Below are positions 54,002-61,927 of a stretch of DNA of 64,000 bases, in pieces. Numbering within the stretch: position 1 is the stretch's first letter; each line of letters starts with the position of its first letter. The stretch is taken from positions 2,003,379 through 2,067,378 of the forward strand of contig CBDDJX010000003.1 in NCBI GenBank assembly GCA_965229885.1. Reading direction: 5' to 3'. The stretch comes from DATLLJ01 sp965229885 (GTDB lineage: Bacteria; Acidobacteriota; Vicinamibacteria; Vicinamibacterales; CAVVIG01). The position numbers were made by a program, and so were the translations under genes. The notes beneath the pieces are model-generated. The model was given only the letters and a program-made list of their open reading frames with translations, was not told the origin of the DNA and searched no databases.

Positions 54002-54657
54002 GATTCCTCGTCAGCCAGATACAAGTCGTCCAGCCTCGCCTGCCCGGTGGCGAGACGTGTTCGCAGCATGAGCAGGAGCGTGAACAGGAGCAGGAAGGCC
54101 ACGGCGCAGAACCAGAAGGGGCCGAACATTCCCGCCCTGAGGGTTGGCACGACGGTATTGAGCGGGTGGACGGTGCGCCAGATGTTCACCGAGACGTAGA
54201 CAAACGGCGACACGGCCAGCCCGAAAAGGCCTACGACTGCCGCCAGCTTGTCCGATCCCGGACCGCCGTACGTCCGCACGAGCAGATATGAAACAAACAC
54301 CAACTCGAGCAGCAAGGCCATCGTCAGGCGCGCGTCCCATTGCCACCAGACGCCCCACGCCTTTCGTCCCCACAGCGGACCGGTGACAAGCCCCATGGCG
54401 CCGAAGAGCAAGGCCAGCTCGGCCGCCGAAACAGCCAGACGATCGGCAGCGGGCCGATTCTTGAACAGATGCACGGCGCTCGCGATGCCGCAGACGGCCA
54501 TCGCGGCATACATGGCCATCCACGACGGCACGTGAAAATAGAAGATCTTCTGTATCAGCAGCATCGTGGACTCATACGGCGCCTGCGCAATGGCGAATGG
54601 CGCGTACGCGAACATCGCGGCGGTCAGAACGGCGAGGGGAACAAACAACGTTTTCAC
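53998..54657 (-). CDS. ccmC: Haem exporter/handling protein CcmC
   Basis: A 219-residue integral membrane protein with six helices. The WWD haem-handling motif is WGRKAWGVWWQWDARLTMAL, and conserved His residues flank it (FHVPSWMAMYAAMAV; TVHPLNTVVPTL). CcmC loads haem onto CcmE in the periplasm during cytochrome c maturation. The GTG start is separated from the ccmB stop by 69 bases that contain a dispersed repeat; the ccmD-like gene overlaps its end. Confidence 0.92.
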   Translation of the reverse strand: MKTLFVPLAVLTAAMFAYAPFAIAQAPYESTMLLIQKIFYFHVPSWMAMYAAMAVCGIASAVHLFKNRPAADRLAVSAAELALLFGAMGLVTGPLWGRKAWGVWWQWDARLTMALLLELVFVSYLLVRTYGGPGSDKLAAVVGLFGLAVSPFVYVSVNIWRTVHPLNTVVPTLRAGMFGPFWFCAVAFLLLFTLLLMLRTRLATGQARLDDLYLADEES

Positions 54658-54700
54658 AAGAGCTCGACGACCGAGGTCACGGACACTAATGCATTCTGAC

Positions 54701-54730
54701 TCCGTGTCTTCCGTGGCAGCATTTTTCTAC
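54701..54730 (-). repeat. Dispersed CCACGGAGGACACGGA repeat, copy 2
   Basis: The minus strand reads GCTGCCACGGAAGACACGGA, preceded by AGAAAAAT. It sits between ccmB and ccmC and overlaps the ccmB stop. A related string with GTCACGGAC follows at 54676-54686. Confidence 0.55.
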
Positions 54731-55404
54731 TCCGTCATCAACGGTTCGAACGTCCAGAGCGACAGCGTCACGAACACCACATCGAAGCACAGGAGAATCG
54801 ACAGCCACATGATGGCCGTCGGCTGATCGGGCGGCGACGCCAGCAGGGCCGACGTGCCGCGTACGCCAGCAATGATTACCGGAATCGTGATGGGATACAA
54901 CAGGATCGGCAGCATCACGTCGCGCGTCCTGGCCCGCATCAGCATCGCGGCGAACAGCGTGCCGACGGCGGCGAACCCGATCGTGCCGCAGGCCAGCAGC
55001 GGCAGGAGCAGCGCGAGACGCTCGAGCAGCGGCGCGTTGAAGAGCAGCGCGATCAACGGGACCAGCAGCACTTCGGTCAGGCCGAGCAGGCACAGGATGC
55101 CCAGGAGTTTGCCGACATAGAGCGCCGGACGCGGCGCGGGCGCCAGAAGCAGCGCGCGGATCGTTTCGCCGTACCGTTCCCGCTCGAACGTCCGGCCGAG
55201 CGCGAGGGTTCCCGCGAACAGCAGCGCGATCCACAGGATGGCGGCCGCGGAATCGGGCGGCGCCTGCCCCTCCTTCACCAGCGCGAACGCGAACACGAGC
55301 ACGCACCCGACGGCGAAGAACAGCGTCGTGGAAAAGATCTCGTAGCTCTTGATCTCGATCGCAAGATCCTTCCGGAGCACGAGGAGTGCGGTTCTTAGAA
55401 ACAT
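54727..55404 (-). CDS. ccmB: Haem exporter membrane subunit CcmB
   Basis: A 225-residue ABC-transporter permease of the CcmB family with six helices. MFLRTALLVLRKDLAIEIKS is the typical N-terminus, followed by LFAGTLALGRTFERERYGET and LMRARTRDVMLPILLYPITI. With CcmA and CcmC it releases holo-CcmE. ATG 55404 lies four bases after the ccmA stop; a GTG at 55422 would overlap ccmA. Confidence 0.9.
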   Translation of the reverse strand: MFLRTALLVLRKDLAIEIKSYEIFSTTLFFAVGCVLVFAFALVKEGQAPPDSAAAILWIALLFAGTLALGRTFERERYGETIRALLLAPAPRPALYVGKLLGILCLLGLTEVLLVPLIALLFNAPLLERLALLLPLLACGTIGFAAVGTLFAAMLMRARTRDVMLPILLYPITIPVIIAGVRGTSALLASPPDQPTAIMWLSILLCFDVVFVTLSLWTFEPLMTE

Positions 55405-55408
55405 CGCG

Positions 55409-56116
55409 TCACGACGTGCCACTGCCCACTACGCGGCGGTACCGCGCGCGGAGGCCCGCGGCGGCCGGCTCGTCCGAGAGGAGTCGGCCGCCGCGCATGA
55501 TCGCCACACGCGTCACGAGACCGTCGGCCAGGTCGAGATCGTGGGTCGCGACGAGGACGATGGCGCCGTCGGCGGCGAGCTGGCGCAGTCGCGTGGTCAC
55601 GGTGCCCACCGATCGATCATCAAGGCCGGTAAACGGCTCGTCGAGCAGGACGAGCCGAGGGTGGTGCAGCAGCGCGCGTTCAAGCCCGAGGCGCTGCCGC
55701 ATACCGCGCGAAAAGCTGAAGACCTGGTCGCCCGCGCGGTCGGTCAGGCCGGCGCGCGCGAGTGCCGCGTCGGCGACGGGACCAGAATCGAGGCCGTAGA
55801 GCCCCGCGAAGAACGCCAGATTCTGCCGCGCCGTCAGCTCCCCGTAGAGGTGCAGTTCGTGCGCCAGCAGACCAATTCGCTGCCGCAGATGGGACCCGCC
55901 CTCGCGCGCTCGGTGCTGGCCGTAGCGGACCTCGCCGCCGCTCGCCGCCACGAGCGTCGCCAGCACGCCGATGAGGGTCGACTTGCCTGCTCCATTCGGG
56001 CCGAGCAGCCCCACGATGTCACCGGCGTTGAGAGTGAGAGAGACGCTGGACAGGGCCCGTCGCCGGCCGAAGTGTCGCGACACGTCGGTCAGCCGAACGG
56101 AGTCGAAATCCATCAC
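55409..56116 (-). CDS. ccmA: Haem exporter ATP-binding subunit CcmA
   Basis: A 235-residue ABC ATPase. Walker A is LLGPNGAGKSTLIGVLATLV, the signature is FSFSRGMRQRLGLERALLHH (FSRGMRQR for LSGGQ), and Walker B is LVLLDEPFTGLD with the H-loop in VLVATHDLDLAD. It powers release of haem-loaded CcmE. Its ATG overlaps the stop of the 415-residue unassigned protein by four bases, and ccmB follows. Confidence 0.9.
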   Translation of the reverse strand: MMDFDSVRLTDVSRHFGRRRALSSVSLTLNAGDIVGLLGPNGAGKSTLIGVLATLVAASGGEVRYGQHRAREGGSHLRQRIGLLAHELHLYGELTARQNLAFFAGLYGLDSGPVADAALARAGLTDRAGDQVFSFSRGMRQRLGLERALLHHPRLVLLDEPFTGLDDRSVGTVTTRLRQLAADGAIVLVATHDLDLADGLVTRVAIMRGGRLLSDEPAAAGLRARYRRVVGSGTS

Positions 56117-57357
56117 GCGGCGACGCCACCGGCGTGCCCGGGTTCGGGACTGAGGCCGTCGAAGTCGAGTGCGCCGTAGACCTGTTCGAGGGCGGCGACG
56201 ATTTCCTCGCGGCGGGCCCTGTCGTGATCGCCGCGCGCGCCGTGTTCCCCACGGCCCTCGCGCCCGTCATCGTGCTGGCCGCGCTCGAGCCGGACCAGAT
56301 CGGCCAGTAGTTTCTCGCGGCGCGCGATGAGCGGCTTGTGCTCGTTGATGCGCACCGCCGAATCGTCGTACTTTCGCGTGGCGGTCCAGACGCCCACGAG
56401 CATGATGCCGACCGCGAGCGCCAGGGCAGTCCGTCGAGGTGTCGCGCTGTGATGCGGCATGTCGGTCAACGACACCGTCAGCGGCTGTCCCGCGGCGACC
56501 GGCGCACCGTTGGCGCCGATCAAGGTCTCACCCTGTGCGGGGAGCACCTGTTGGCCGGCGAGCTGCGATGAGCTCATCTTCGTCTCGCCGACCTTCTTCA
56601 CAATCACCGCGTAGTTGGCTAACGCGGCCGGGAAACGCTGCACCAGATCGAACGATCCCGATGCCACGGTGAACGAGGTGCCAACCCGCAGCCGCGTGCT
56701 TCCTGGCGGAAACGGACCGTTGACCGTCACCCGAAGTCCGTTGATGCTGGCGAGCGGGGATGATCCCTCCAGAATGCCGGTGCCAGTGGCGCCGGGCGGC
56801 ATGTCAAACGCGAAAGGCGTCGGAGGGTTCACCGGCGCCGCCGAGTTGTTCATAATATCGAGAAGGTAGTAGACCTCCACGGACTCCTCGCCCGGTTGGA
56901 GAATGAACCGCGACTGGCCGCCGATGGCGACCTGGCCCGCAACGGCAGGCGGCCCCGCGGGGGCTGTCGAGGCGGCGGCCGACCCGCTGTCGCCGGTCGC
57001 GACGAGCAGGAGCCGGATGCCGCCCTGCGCGGGCGCGGGAAACTCCTGCGACTCAAGCCGCTCGCCGTCGACGATTGCCACGGCCTTCAGGATGGCCCCC
57101 GGCGGGAGCGTGTCGAACTGCGCGCGACCGTCGGCGTCGGTCCGTACGGTGAGCGCGTCGGAGCCCACGTGAAGCTCGACGGCCTGATTCGGGATGTTGT
57201 TGATCAGGGCGCCACGGATCACGCGCACCGACACGGATCCGTGTGGCAGGTCGTCAACCGGCCGCGGAATGCCCGCCATCCGGCGGGGATCGGGCTGGGC
57301 ACCGAGCGGCGCCATCAACGCCATGAGCGCCGCCACGACAAACAATCTCCACCACAT
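56113..57357 (-). CDS. Unassigned exported/membrane protein inside the ccm operon
   Basis: No named family. It is about 414 residues from ATG 57357; GTG 57393 (426 residues) would overlap the previous stop by GTGA. A signal peptide (MWWRLFVVAALMALMAPLGA) leads to an Ig/carboxypeptidase-regulatory-like domain (VELHVGSDALTVRTDADGRA, VAIVDGERLESQEF). A longer beta-rich periplasmic part follows (ESVEVYYLLDIMNNSAAPVN, TRLRVGTSFTVASGSFDLVQ). A membrane helix at about 325-345 precedes a cytoplasmic charged coiled coil (LIARREKLLADLVRLERGQH, RREEIVAALEQVYGAL). Position and coupling suggest a role in cytochrome c maturation, perhaps apocytochrome handling; that is inference. Confidence 0.7.
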   Translation of the reverse strand: MWWRLFVVAALMALMAPLGAQPDPRRMAGIPRPVDDLPHGSVSVRVIRGALINNIPNQAVELHVGSDALTVRTDADGRAQFDTLPPGAILKAVAIVDGERLESQEFPAPAQGGIRLLLVATGDSGSAAASTAPAGPPAVAGQVAIGGQSRFILQPGEESVEVYYLLDIMNNSAAPVNPPTPFAFDMPPGATGTGILEGSSPLASINGLRVTVNGPFPPGSTRLRVGTSFTVASGSFDLVQRFPAALANYAVIVKKVGETKMSSSQLAGQQVLPAQGETLIGANGAPVAAGQPLTVSLTDMPHHSATPRRTALALAVGIMLVGVWTATRKYDDSAVRINEHKPLIARREKLLADLVRLERGQHDDGREGRGEHGARGDHDRARREEIVAALEQVYGALDFDGLSPEPGHAGGVAA

Positions 57358-57386
57358 CCGTGTCCGCCGTGGTGGCGAGCTTCTCT
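57357..57386 (-). repeat. Dispersed CCACGGAGGACACGGA repeat, copy 3
   Basis: The minus strand reads AGAGAAGCTCGCCACCACGG then CGGACACGGA. It overlaps the start region of the unassigned ccm-operon protein and may have created the N-terminal extension between GTG 57393 and ATG 57357. Confidence 0.5.
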
Positions 57387-57389
57387 TGA

Positions 57390-57989
57390 TCACAGTTTGT
57401 GCCCGCAGTTCTTACAGAACTTCGCGTCCTCTTCGTTCTTCGTCCCGCACTCAGTGCAGAAATTGCCGCGCGTCGACGTGGCCACCGGCGGCTCGCCGAG
57501 CCGCCTGGCCACGTCGCGTTCGATCTGCTCACGGTAGCCGCTGCCGGCGTCGAGCTGTTTCATCAGTCCGGCCGCGCGCGCGCGCAAGCGGCCCGACATC
57601 TCCTGCCAGTCGGCGTCGGACAGCTTGCCCATCGCGCGATCGAACTCGAGTTCCTTGATCGACCTGAGCGTCAGCAGTTTCTCGCGCTCGAGCGCGACGC
57701 GGGTTCGCTCGCCGACCATGGCCGTCCGGTCTTCCTCCGGCGAGACAAGCGGCCGTACCGTGCGCAGCGCGGCGATCCCGACGAGCGCCACGGTGGCCAT
57801 GATGAGAGTGAGCAGAACGACGATAGTCAGGCCCTGCCCGCGCACCGTGACGGTGACGACGGTTGCGCACACGAGCGCGGCGAGGACGAAAAACTGCCAG
57901 GGCTGGAGTGATTCGTTGGTACGGTCCGGCTTTCCTGGCCTGAGCGCAGGCGAAGGCAACCGGACCTCAGTCGAGGTTCCGGAGCTCAT
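57390..57989 (-). CDS. CcmI-like membrane/coiled-coil protein with C-terminal zinc ribbon
   Basis: A 199-residue protein. Two helices at about 32-50 and 53-75 are followed by a cytoplasmic coiled coil with ALEREKLLTLRSIKELEFDR and AMGKLSDADWQEMSGRLRA. This resembles the loop after the membrane helices of CcmI/CycH (LL..LKDLEFD...GKLSEEDY). Instead of a TPR domain it ends with a Cys4 zinc ribbon, FCTECGTKNEEDAKFCKNCG. In CcmI the TPR part presents apocytochrome to the haem lyase. It overlaps the end of the ccmF-ccmH gene by 23 bases and the next gene by four, so it belongs to the operon. CcmI analogy is inference. Confidence 0.7.
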   Translation of the reverse strand: MSSGTSTEVRLPSPALRPGKPDRTNESLQPWQFFVLAALVCATVVTVTVRGQGLTIVVLLTLIMATVALVGIAALRTVRPLVSPEEDRTAMVGERTRVALEREKLLTLRSIKELEFDRAMGKLSDADWQEMSGRLRARAAGLMKQLDAGSGYREQIERDVARRLGEPPVATSTRGNFCTECGTKNEEDAKFCKNCGHKL

Positions 57990-60474
57990 CGTCGAGGCGT
58001 TCTTCTATGCGGGGATCTGCCGGCGCGGGAGCATCGGGCGCCGTCTCGTACCGCCGCGTCCACTTGACGGCCGCGAAGCCGATGGCAACAGCGCTCGCCC
58101 CCCCGACCATGAAGGGAAAGAGCCACGCGAGGCGGTTGAAGCCCTTATCGAGGGGCGCCCCAAGCATTTCCTCGCTGCCGTAGCTCGTGACGAACCACTG
58201 GATGATTTCGTCGTGCGGCTTGCCCTCGTCGATGAGTGCCGCGACCTCGCCGCGCATCTTGTGTGACGTCCCGCAGGCATCTTTGCGGCACTCGCCGATG
58301 TTGGCATGACCGCAGGTGCCGCAGGTGCAGACGATTTCGTGCTGGAGCTGCCGTTCGAGATCGTTGCGCGCGTAGTACGACGTCCTCACATCGTCGCTGC
58401 TCAAGGCCTGTGTCGTCGAGTGCTGCTGCGCAGATACCGTCGTGACGCCGCAAAGCGTCGCGACGAACAAGAGGGCGACTATGCCCGTGACGGCGCCTTC
58501 GGGCATCTTCTCGAGCGCGAACGAGTAGGTCCGCTCGGGCAGCAGGGCAATGATCGTACCGAACGTCAGCATCCCGAAGCCGAACCAGACCCAGTTGACG
58601 AGCGGGTTCACCGAGATCTGCAGGCTGGCCGCCTGCGTCGCCACGCTTTCCTTATCTGCAGCGAGAACGATATAGAGGTCATCAGCGACGGAACGTCGAA
58701 TGGCGACCTCCGTCGTCGGTTGGTCTTCGTGTTTCCGGAAGTACCACCGCGCCGGGTACATCGTGTCGATCTGCTTGCCGTCCTCGAATACGGCGATGAA
58801 TGCCGTGACCATCTGCTTCTGGCCATCGTCGTTCAGTTTCACGCCGTCGTTGCGAAGCGTGTAGCGGCCGATCGTCATCTGCTGCCCGGGTTGGAGCAGC
58901 ACCTGCTGATCTTTCTTATACGCGTTCCCCGCAAAACCCAGGAAGATTAGCACGATGCCGACGTGCACGATGTAGCCGCCGTAGCGCCGCTTGTTGCGGC
59001 CGACGAGCCCGACCAGTGCCGTGAACAGATCCGTCCCGGTGTTCCTTCGTCGAATCTGCGCGGCGCGCCAGAACTCTTGTCCGATCGTCCCGATCACGAA
59101 GGCGCACAGCGCGAAGCACGTCAGCGGGGCCCATTGCCGCAGCCCGCCCGCCACGAGTCCGACAGAGGCGAGAACCCCCGTCGCGATCGGGAACATGAAG
59201 GAATCACGCAGGTTGACGAGCGTCGATTTCCGCCAGGCCAGTAGCGGGCCGATGCCGGTCAGCACGAGCATGACGAGACCGATGGGCACCAGCCACTTAT
59301 TGAAGAACGGCGCCACCACGGTCAGGCGATTCCCGGTCACCGCTTCACTGAGCGTTGGGAACATCGTGGCGAAGAGGACGAACAGCGCCGAGAACAACAA
59401 GATCCAGTTGTTCACCAGAAACGCCGCTTCGCGCGAGAGCCACGAATCCAGCTCGTTGCGGGCTTTGAGGAGCGGTAAGCGATAGATGACGAGCCCGAAG
59501 CTGAAGACCAAGATGACGATCATGAAGCCAATGAATAATTTCGCGAGAACAGGGTCTTCGCCGAACGCGTGCACCGACTGCACGACGCCTGAGCGGGTCA
59601 TGAAGGTGCCAAAGATCGTCAGGAAGAACGTCATGATCACCAGCGTGACGTTCCACACGCGCAACATGCTCCGCCGCTCCTGCACCATCACCGAGTGCAG
59701 GAACGCGGTTGCCGTGAACCACGGCAGCAGGCCCGCGTTCTCGACCGGATCCCAGGCCCAGTAGCCACCCCACCCGAGCTCTTCGTACGCCCAGATCATC
59801 CCCAGCGCCAGCCCGAGCGAGAGGATCAGCCACGAGAACATCGTCCAGCGGCGAACGGCGCGCAGCCACGAATCGTCGAGGTGCCCCGTAATCAACGCCG
59901 CGATGCAAAACGCAAACGGAATCGTCATCCCGACGAAACCGGTATAGAGCGACGGCGGATGAATCACCATCCAGTAGTTCTGGAGCAGCGGGTTGAGTCC
60001 GTCGCCGTCGGCCGGCACGTTCGTCAGGAAGGTCGAGAACGGGTTCTTGTGCACGACCATCAGATACAGGAAGAACATCTGAACGGTCGAAATGGTAGCG
60101 ACGACGTACGGGATGAGCTCGCGGTGACGCTCCCGATTCACCCAGACGGCGCACGATCCGAAGATCGAGAGCAGGAACACCCAGAACATGATCGAGCCGT
60201 CGAGCCCGCCCCAGTACGACGTGATCTTGTAGAAGAGCGGCTGCACGCTGTCCGAGTAGTGCGCGACGTATTTGATGGAAAAATCGTCGGTCAGGAACGC
60301 GTTGATCATCACCGCCGACGCCGTTGTCATCAGCGCGGCGATGAGGTAGAAGGCCCCAATGCCGCTTTCAATCAGCTGGCGCGAGCGGCGGCGGGCGCCG
60401 ACCACCGAGATCACCGCGGCATAGCTGCAGGCGACGAACGCGGCGAGGAGGAGGAACGATCCGAGGGACGCCAC
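57967..60474 (-). CDS. ccmF: CcmF haem lyase fused to a CcmH-like domain
   Basis: An 835-residue fusion. Residues 1-~650 are CcmF: about 14 helices, the WWD motif ELGWGGYWAWDPVENAGLLP, MVIHPPSLYTGFVGMTIPFA and TFMTRSGVVQSVHAFGEDPV. After a further helix (MPEGAVTGIVALLFVATLCG), a periplasmic CcmH-like domain begins near 700: LERQLQHEIVCTCGTC, GHANIGECRKDACGTSHKMR, and IIQWFVTSYGSEEMLGAPL, with a final membrane helix. The normal CcmH LRCxxC is replaced by CTCGTC with two more Cys. GTG 60474 shares one base with the ccmE stop (TAGTG). It joins haem to apocytochrome; the fused thiol domain would reduce the CxxCH motif. Confidence 0.88.
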   Translation of the reverse strand: MASLGSFLLLAAFVACSYAAVISVVGARRRSRQLIESGIGAFYLIAALMTTASAVMINAFLTDDFSIKYVAHYSDSVQPLFYKITSYWGGLDGSIMFWVFLLSIFGSCAVWVNRERHRELIPYVVATISTVQMFFLYLMVVHKNPFSTFLTNVPADGDGLNPLLQNYWMVIHPPSLYTGFVGMTIPFAFCIAALITGHLDDSWLRAVRRWTMFSWLILSLGLALGMIWAYEELGWGGYWAWDPVENAGLLPWFTATAFLHSVMVQERRSMLRVWNVTLVIMTFFLTIFGTFMTRSGVVQSVHAFGEDPVLAKLFIGFMIVILVFSFGLVIYRLPLLKARNELDSWLSREAAFLVNNWILLFSALFVLFATMFPTLSEAVTGNRLTVVAPFFNKWLVPIGLVMLVLTGIGPLLAWRKSTLVNLRDSFMFPIATGVLASVGLVAGGLRQWAPLTCFALCAFVIGTIGQEFWRAAQIRRRNTGTDLFTALVGLVGRNKRRYGGYIVHVGIVLIFLGFAGNAYKKDQQVLLQPGQQMTIGRYTLRNDGVKLNDDGQKQMVTAFIAVFEDGKQIDTMYPARWYFRKHEDQPTTEVAIRRSVADDLYIVLAADKESVATQAASLQISVNPLVNWVWFGFGMLTFGTIIALLPERTYSFALEKMPEGAVTGIVALLFVATLCGVTTVSAQQHSTTQALSSDDVRTSYYARNDLERQLQHEIVCTCGTCGHANIGECRKDACGTSHKMRGEVAALIDEGKPHDEIIQWFVTSYGSEEMLGAPLDKGFNRLAWLFPFMVGGASAVAIGFAAVKWTRRYETAPDAPAPADPRIEERLDDELRNLD

Positions 60475-60914
60475 TACAGGCCCGCGGCCAATTCCGCCAC
60501 CTTGGCCGCCTCGTACTTGGAAGGACACTTCGCGATGACGCCGTTCGGGTCGGTGTGGAACCCATCCGGCCCGAGCCGTCCGTACAACACGACTTCGGCC
60601 TCGTCCTGGAACGTGTCGGGCACGATGCCGGTGTAGGACGCCTCGACCACGTTGCCTGATTCGTTCGAGCGGGTCGGATTGTTCTGCACCCTGAACCGGT
60701 ACTCGAGCGTGTTACGTTTCCGCGTAATCGATCCGGGCACGATGTACCCGTGGAGCTGCAGCGGCTTCCCTTCCCACTGCTGGCGGTCCGTCATCACCTC
60801 GTCGACGTGCTTGAAGTACTGGGTGCCGTCCTGCAGCGTGGACCACAGCAGCGTCGCAAAGGCGGCCACGAGAACGACACTCGTCGCGCCGATCTTCATG
60901 TATCGATGTGTCAT
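60474..60914 (-). CDS. ccmE: Haem chaperone CcmE, CxxxY type
   Basis: A 146-residue periplasmic haem chaperone with an N-terminal anchor (MKIGATSVVLVAAFATLLWS) and OB-fold strands (LQLHGYIVPGSITRKRNTLE, YRFRVQNNPTRSNESGNVVE, IVPDTFQDEAEVVLYGRLG). The haem-binding segment is FHTDPNGVIAKCPSKYEAAK. The usual HxxxY His is replaced by Cys130 with Tyr134, giving CPSKY. CxxxY CcmE is known from Desulfovibrio and archaea (System I*). It starts the ccm operon. No clear promoter is seen in the 51-base gap to maf. Confidence 0.9.
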   Translation of the reverse strand: MTHRYMKIGATSVVLVAAFATLLWSTLQDGTQYFKHVDEVMTDRQQWEGKPLQLHGYIVPGSITRKRNTLEYRFRVQNNPTRSNESGNVVEASYTGIVPDTFQDEAEVVLYGRLGPDGFHTDPNGVIAKCPSKYEAAKVAELAAGL

Positions 60915-60965
60915 ATAAGGACTCCTGGGAATGGCTCCCCTGAGGATACGTCTAGGATAGTCCGA

Positions 60966-61592
60966 CTACGGTTGGGATGCAATCCGAGCGAGAAGCTCGT
61001 GGACGGTCGCAATCGGCACGCCGACCACATTTGAATAGGACCCATGGATACGGGGAATGAACCGCGACGCCAACCCCTGAATCGCGTACGCGCCCGCTTT
61101 ATCGCGCCCCTCCCCACTCTCGACGTACCACCTGATGTCGGCCTCGCCGAGCGGCGAAAACTCGACCGTCGTCGCCTCCACCCGGCTGGACTCGTATTTC
61201 GGACCACGCAGGCTGACGCCCGTCATGACCTGATGCGGCCGGCCGGAGAGCCGGCGAAGCATCGACGCGGCATCCTGGTCGTCCGCGGGCTTGCCGAGAA
61301 TCGTGCCGTCGACGATAACCGCGGTGTCGGCTGCCAGCACGAAGCTCCGGCCGGAAGCAGGACTAAAGTCCTGCGCGACACCCGGTTCAGTTGTGGCATA
61401 GGTCTTTATCGCTGCCAACACCTCCATTGCCCGCGCCGACTTCTCCGTTGCCAACCGGCGCACATAGTCCTCGGGCGCCTCACCGGGGCGGAGGCGCTCG
61501 TCAATATCGACCGCGCACGTCTCGAACTCGAACCCGGCCGCGCGCAACAATTCGGCGCGGCGCGGCGACGCCGACGCCAGGACAAGCCGCAT
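60966..61592 (-). CDS. maf: Maf-type nucleotide pyrophosphatase
   Basis: A 208-residue Maf protein: MRLVLASASPRRAELLRAAG at the N-terminus, with FVLAADTAVIVDGTILGKPA and MLRRLSGRPHQVMTGVSLRG. The catalytic region WYVESGEGRDKAGAYAIQGL is followed by SYSNVVGVPIATVHELL. Maf enzymes hydrolyse dTTP, UTP and modified nucleotides as house-cleaning. Between KTYATTEP and GRSFVLAADT it carries a 30-base dispersed palindrome read as GVAQDFSPAS, so the protein is slightly longer than usual. It lies upstream of the ccm operon on the same strand. Confidence 0.92.
   Translation of the reverse strand: MRLVLASASPRRAELLRAAGFEFETCAVDIDERLRPGEAPEDYVRRLATEKSARAMEVLAAIKTYATTEPGVAQDFSPASGRSFVLAADTAVIVDGTILGKPADDQDAASMLRRLSGRPHQVMTGVSLRGPKYESSRVEATTVEFSPLGEADIRWYVESGEGRDKAGAYAIQGLASRFIPRIHGSYSNVVGVPIATVHELLARIASQP
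61353..61382. repeat. Dispersed palindromic repeat inside maf
   Basis: GGAAGCAGGACTAAAGTCCT followed by GCGCGACACC. The core CAGGACT-AA-AGTCCTG is a near-perfect palindrome, shared with 48023-48049. On the maf strand it reads GVAQDFSPAS in frame. Confidence 0.7.
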
Positions 61593-61615
61593 GAAGCACG
61601 ATGATAGGATGAATC

Positions 61616-61894
61616 ATGCGCTCCATCAGCCACATCGTGCCGGCCGCGCTGGTGGAGCTCCTGCGCACGGCGCCGCTCTCTGACGGCAAAGTGACCTTCG
61701 CCTGGAAGGCGGCGGTCGGCCCGGCGCTCGATCGGGCCACGGCCGTCAAGCTCGAGGCCGGCACGCTCATCGTCGAAACGACCGGACCGCAGTGGACACG
61801 CGAGGTCAAACGCTCGAGCGGCGTCATCCTCACTCGTCTTCGAACCCTCCTCGGCGAGAACACGGTCCAGCGCATTGAAGTCCGGATAAGATGA
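61616..61894 (+). CDS. DUF721/DciA-like protein
   Basis: A 92-residue protein with the DUF721 fold signature: LLRTAPLSDGKVTFAWKAAV, GPALDRATAVKLEAGTLIVE and TTGPQWTREVKRSSGVILTR. Full DciA proteins load the replicative helicase in bacteria lacking DnaC and are usually longer; this copy has essentially the core domain. Divergent from maf with 23 bases between starts. Followed 33 bases later by a thiolase gene. Assignment to DciA function is inferred from the domain only. Confidence 0.7.
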   Translation: MRSISHIVPAALVELLRTAPLSDGKVTFAWKAAVGPALDRATAVKLEAGTLIVETTGPQWTREVKRSSGVILTRLRTLLGENTVQRIEVRIR

Positions 61895-61927
61895 ATCGCC
61901 AATCAGCAATCTGAAATCTGCATTTCT

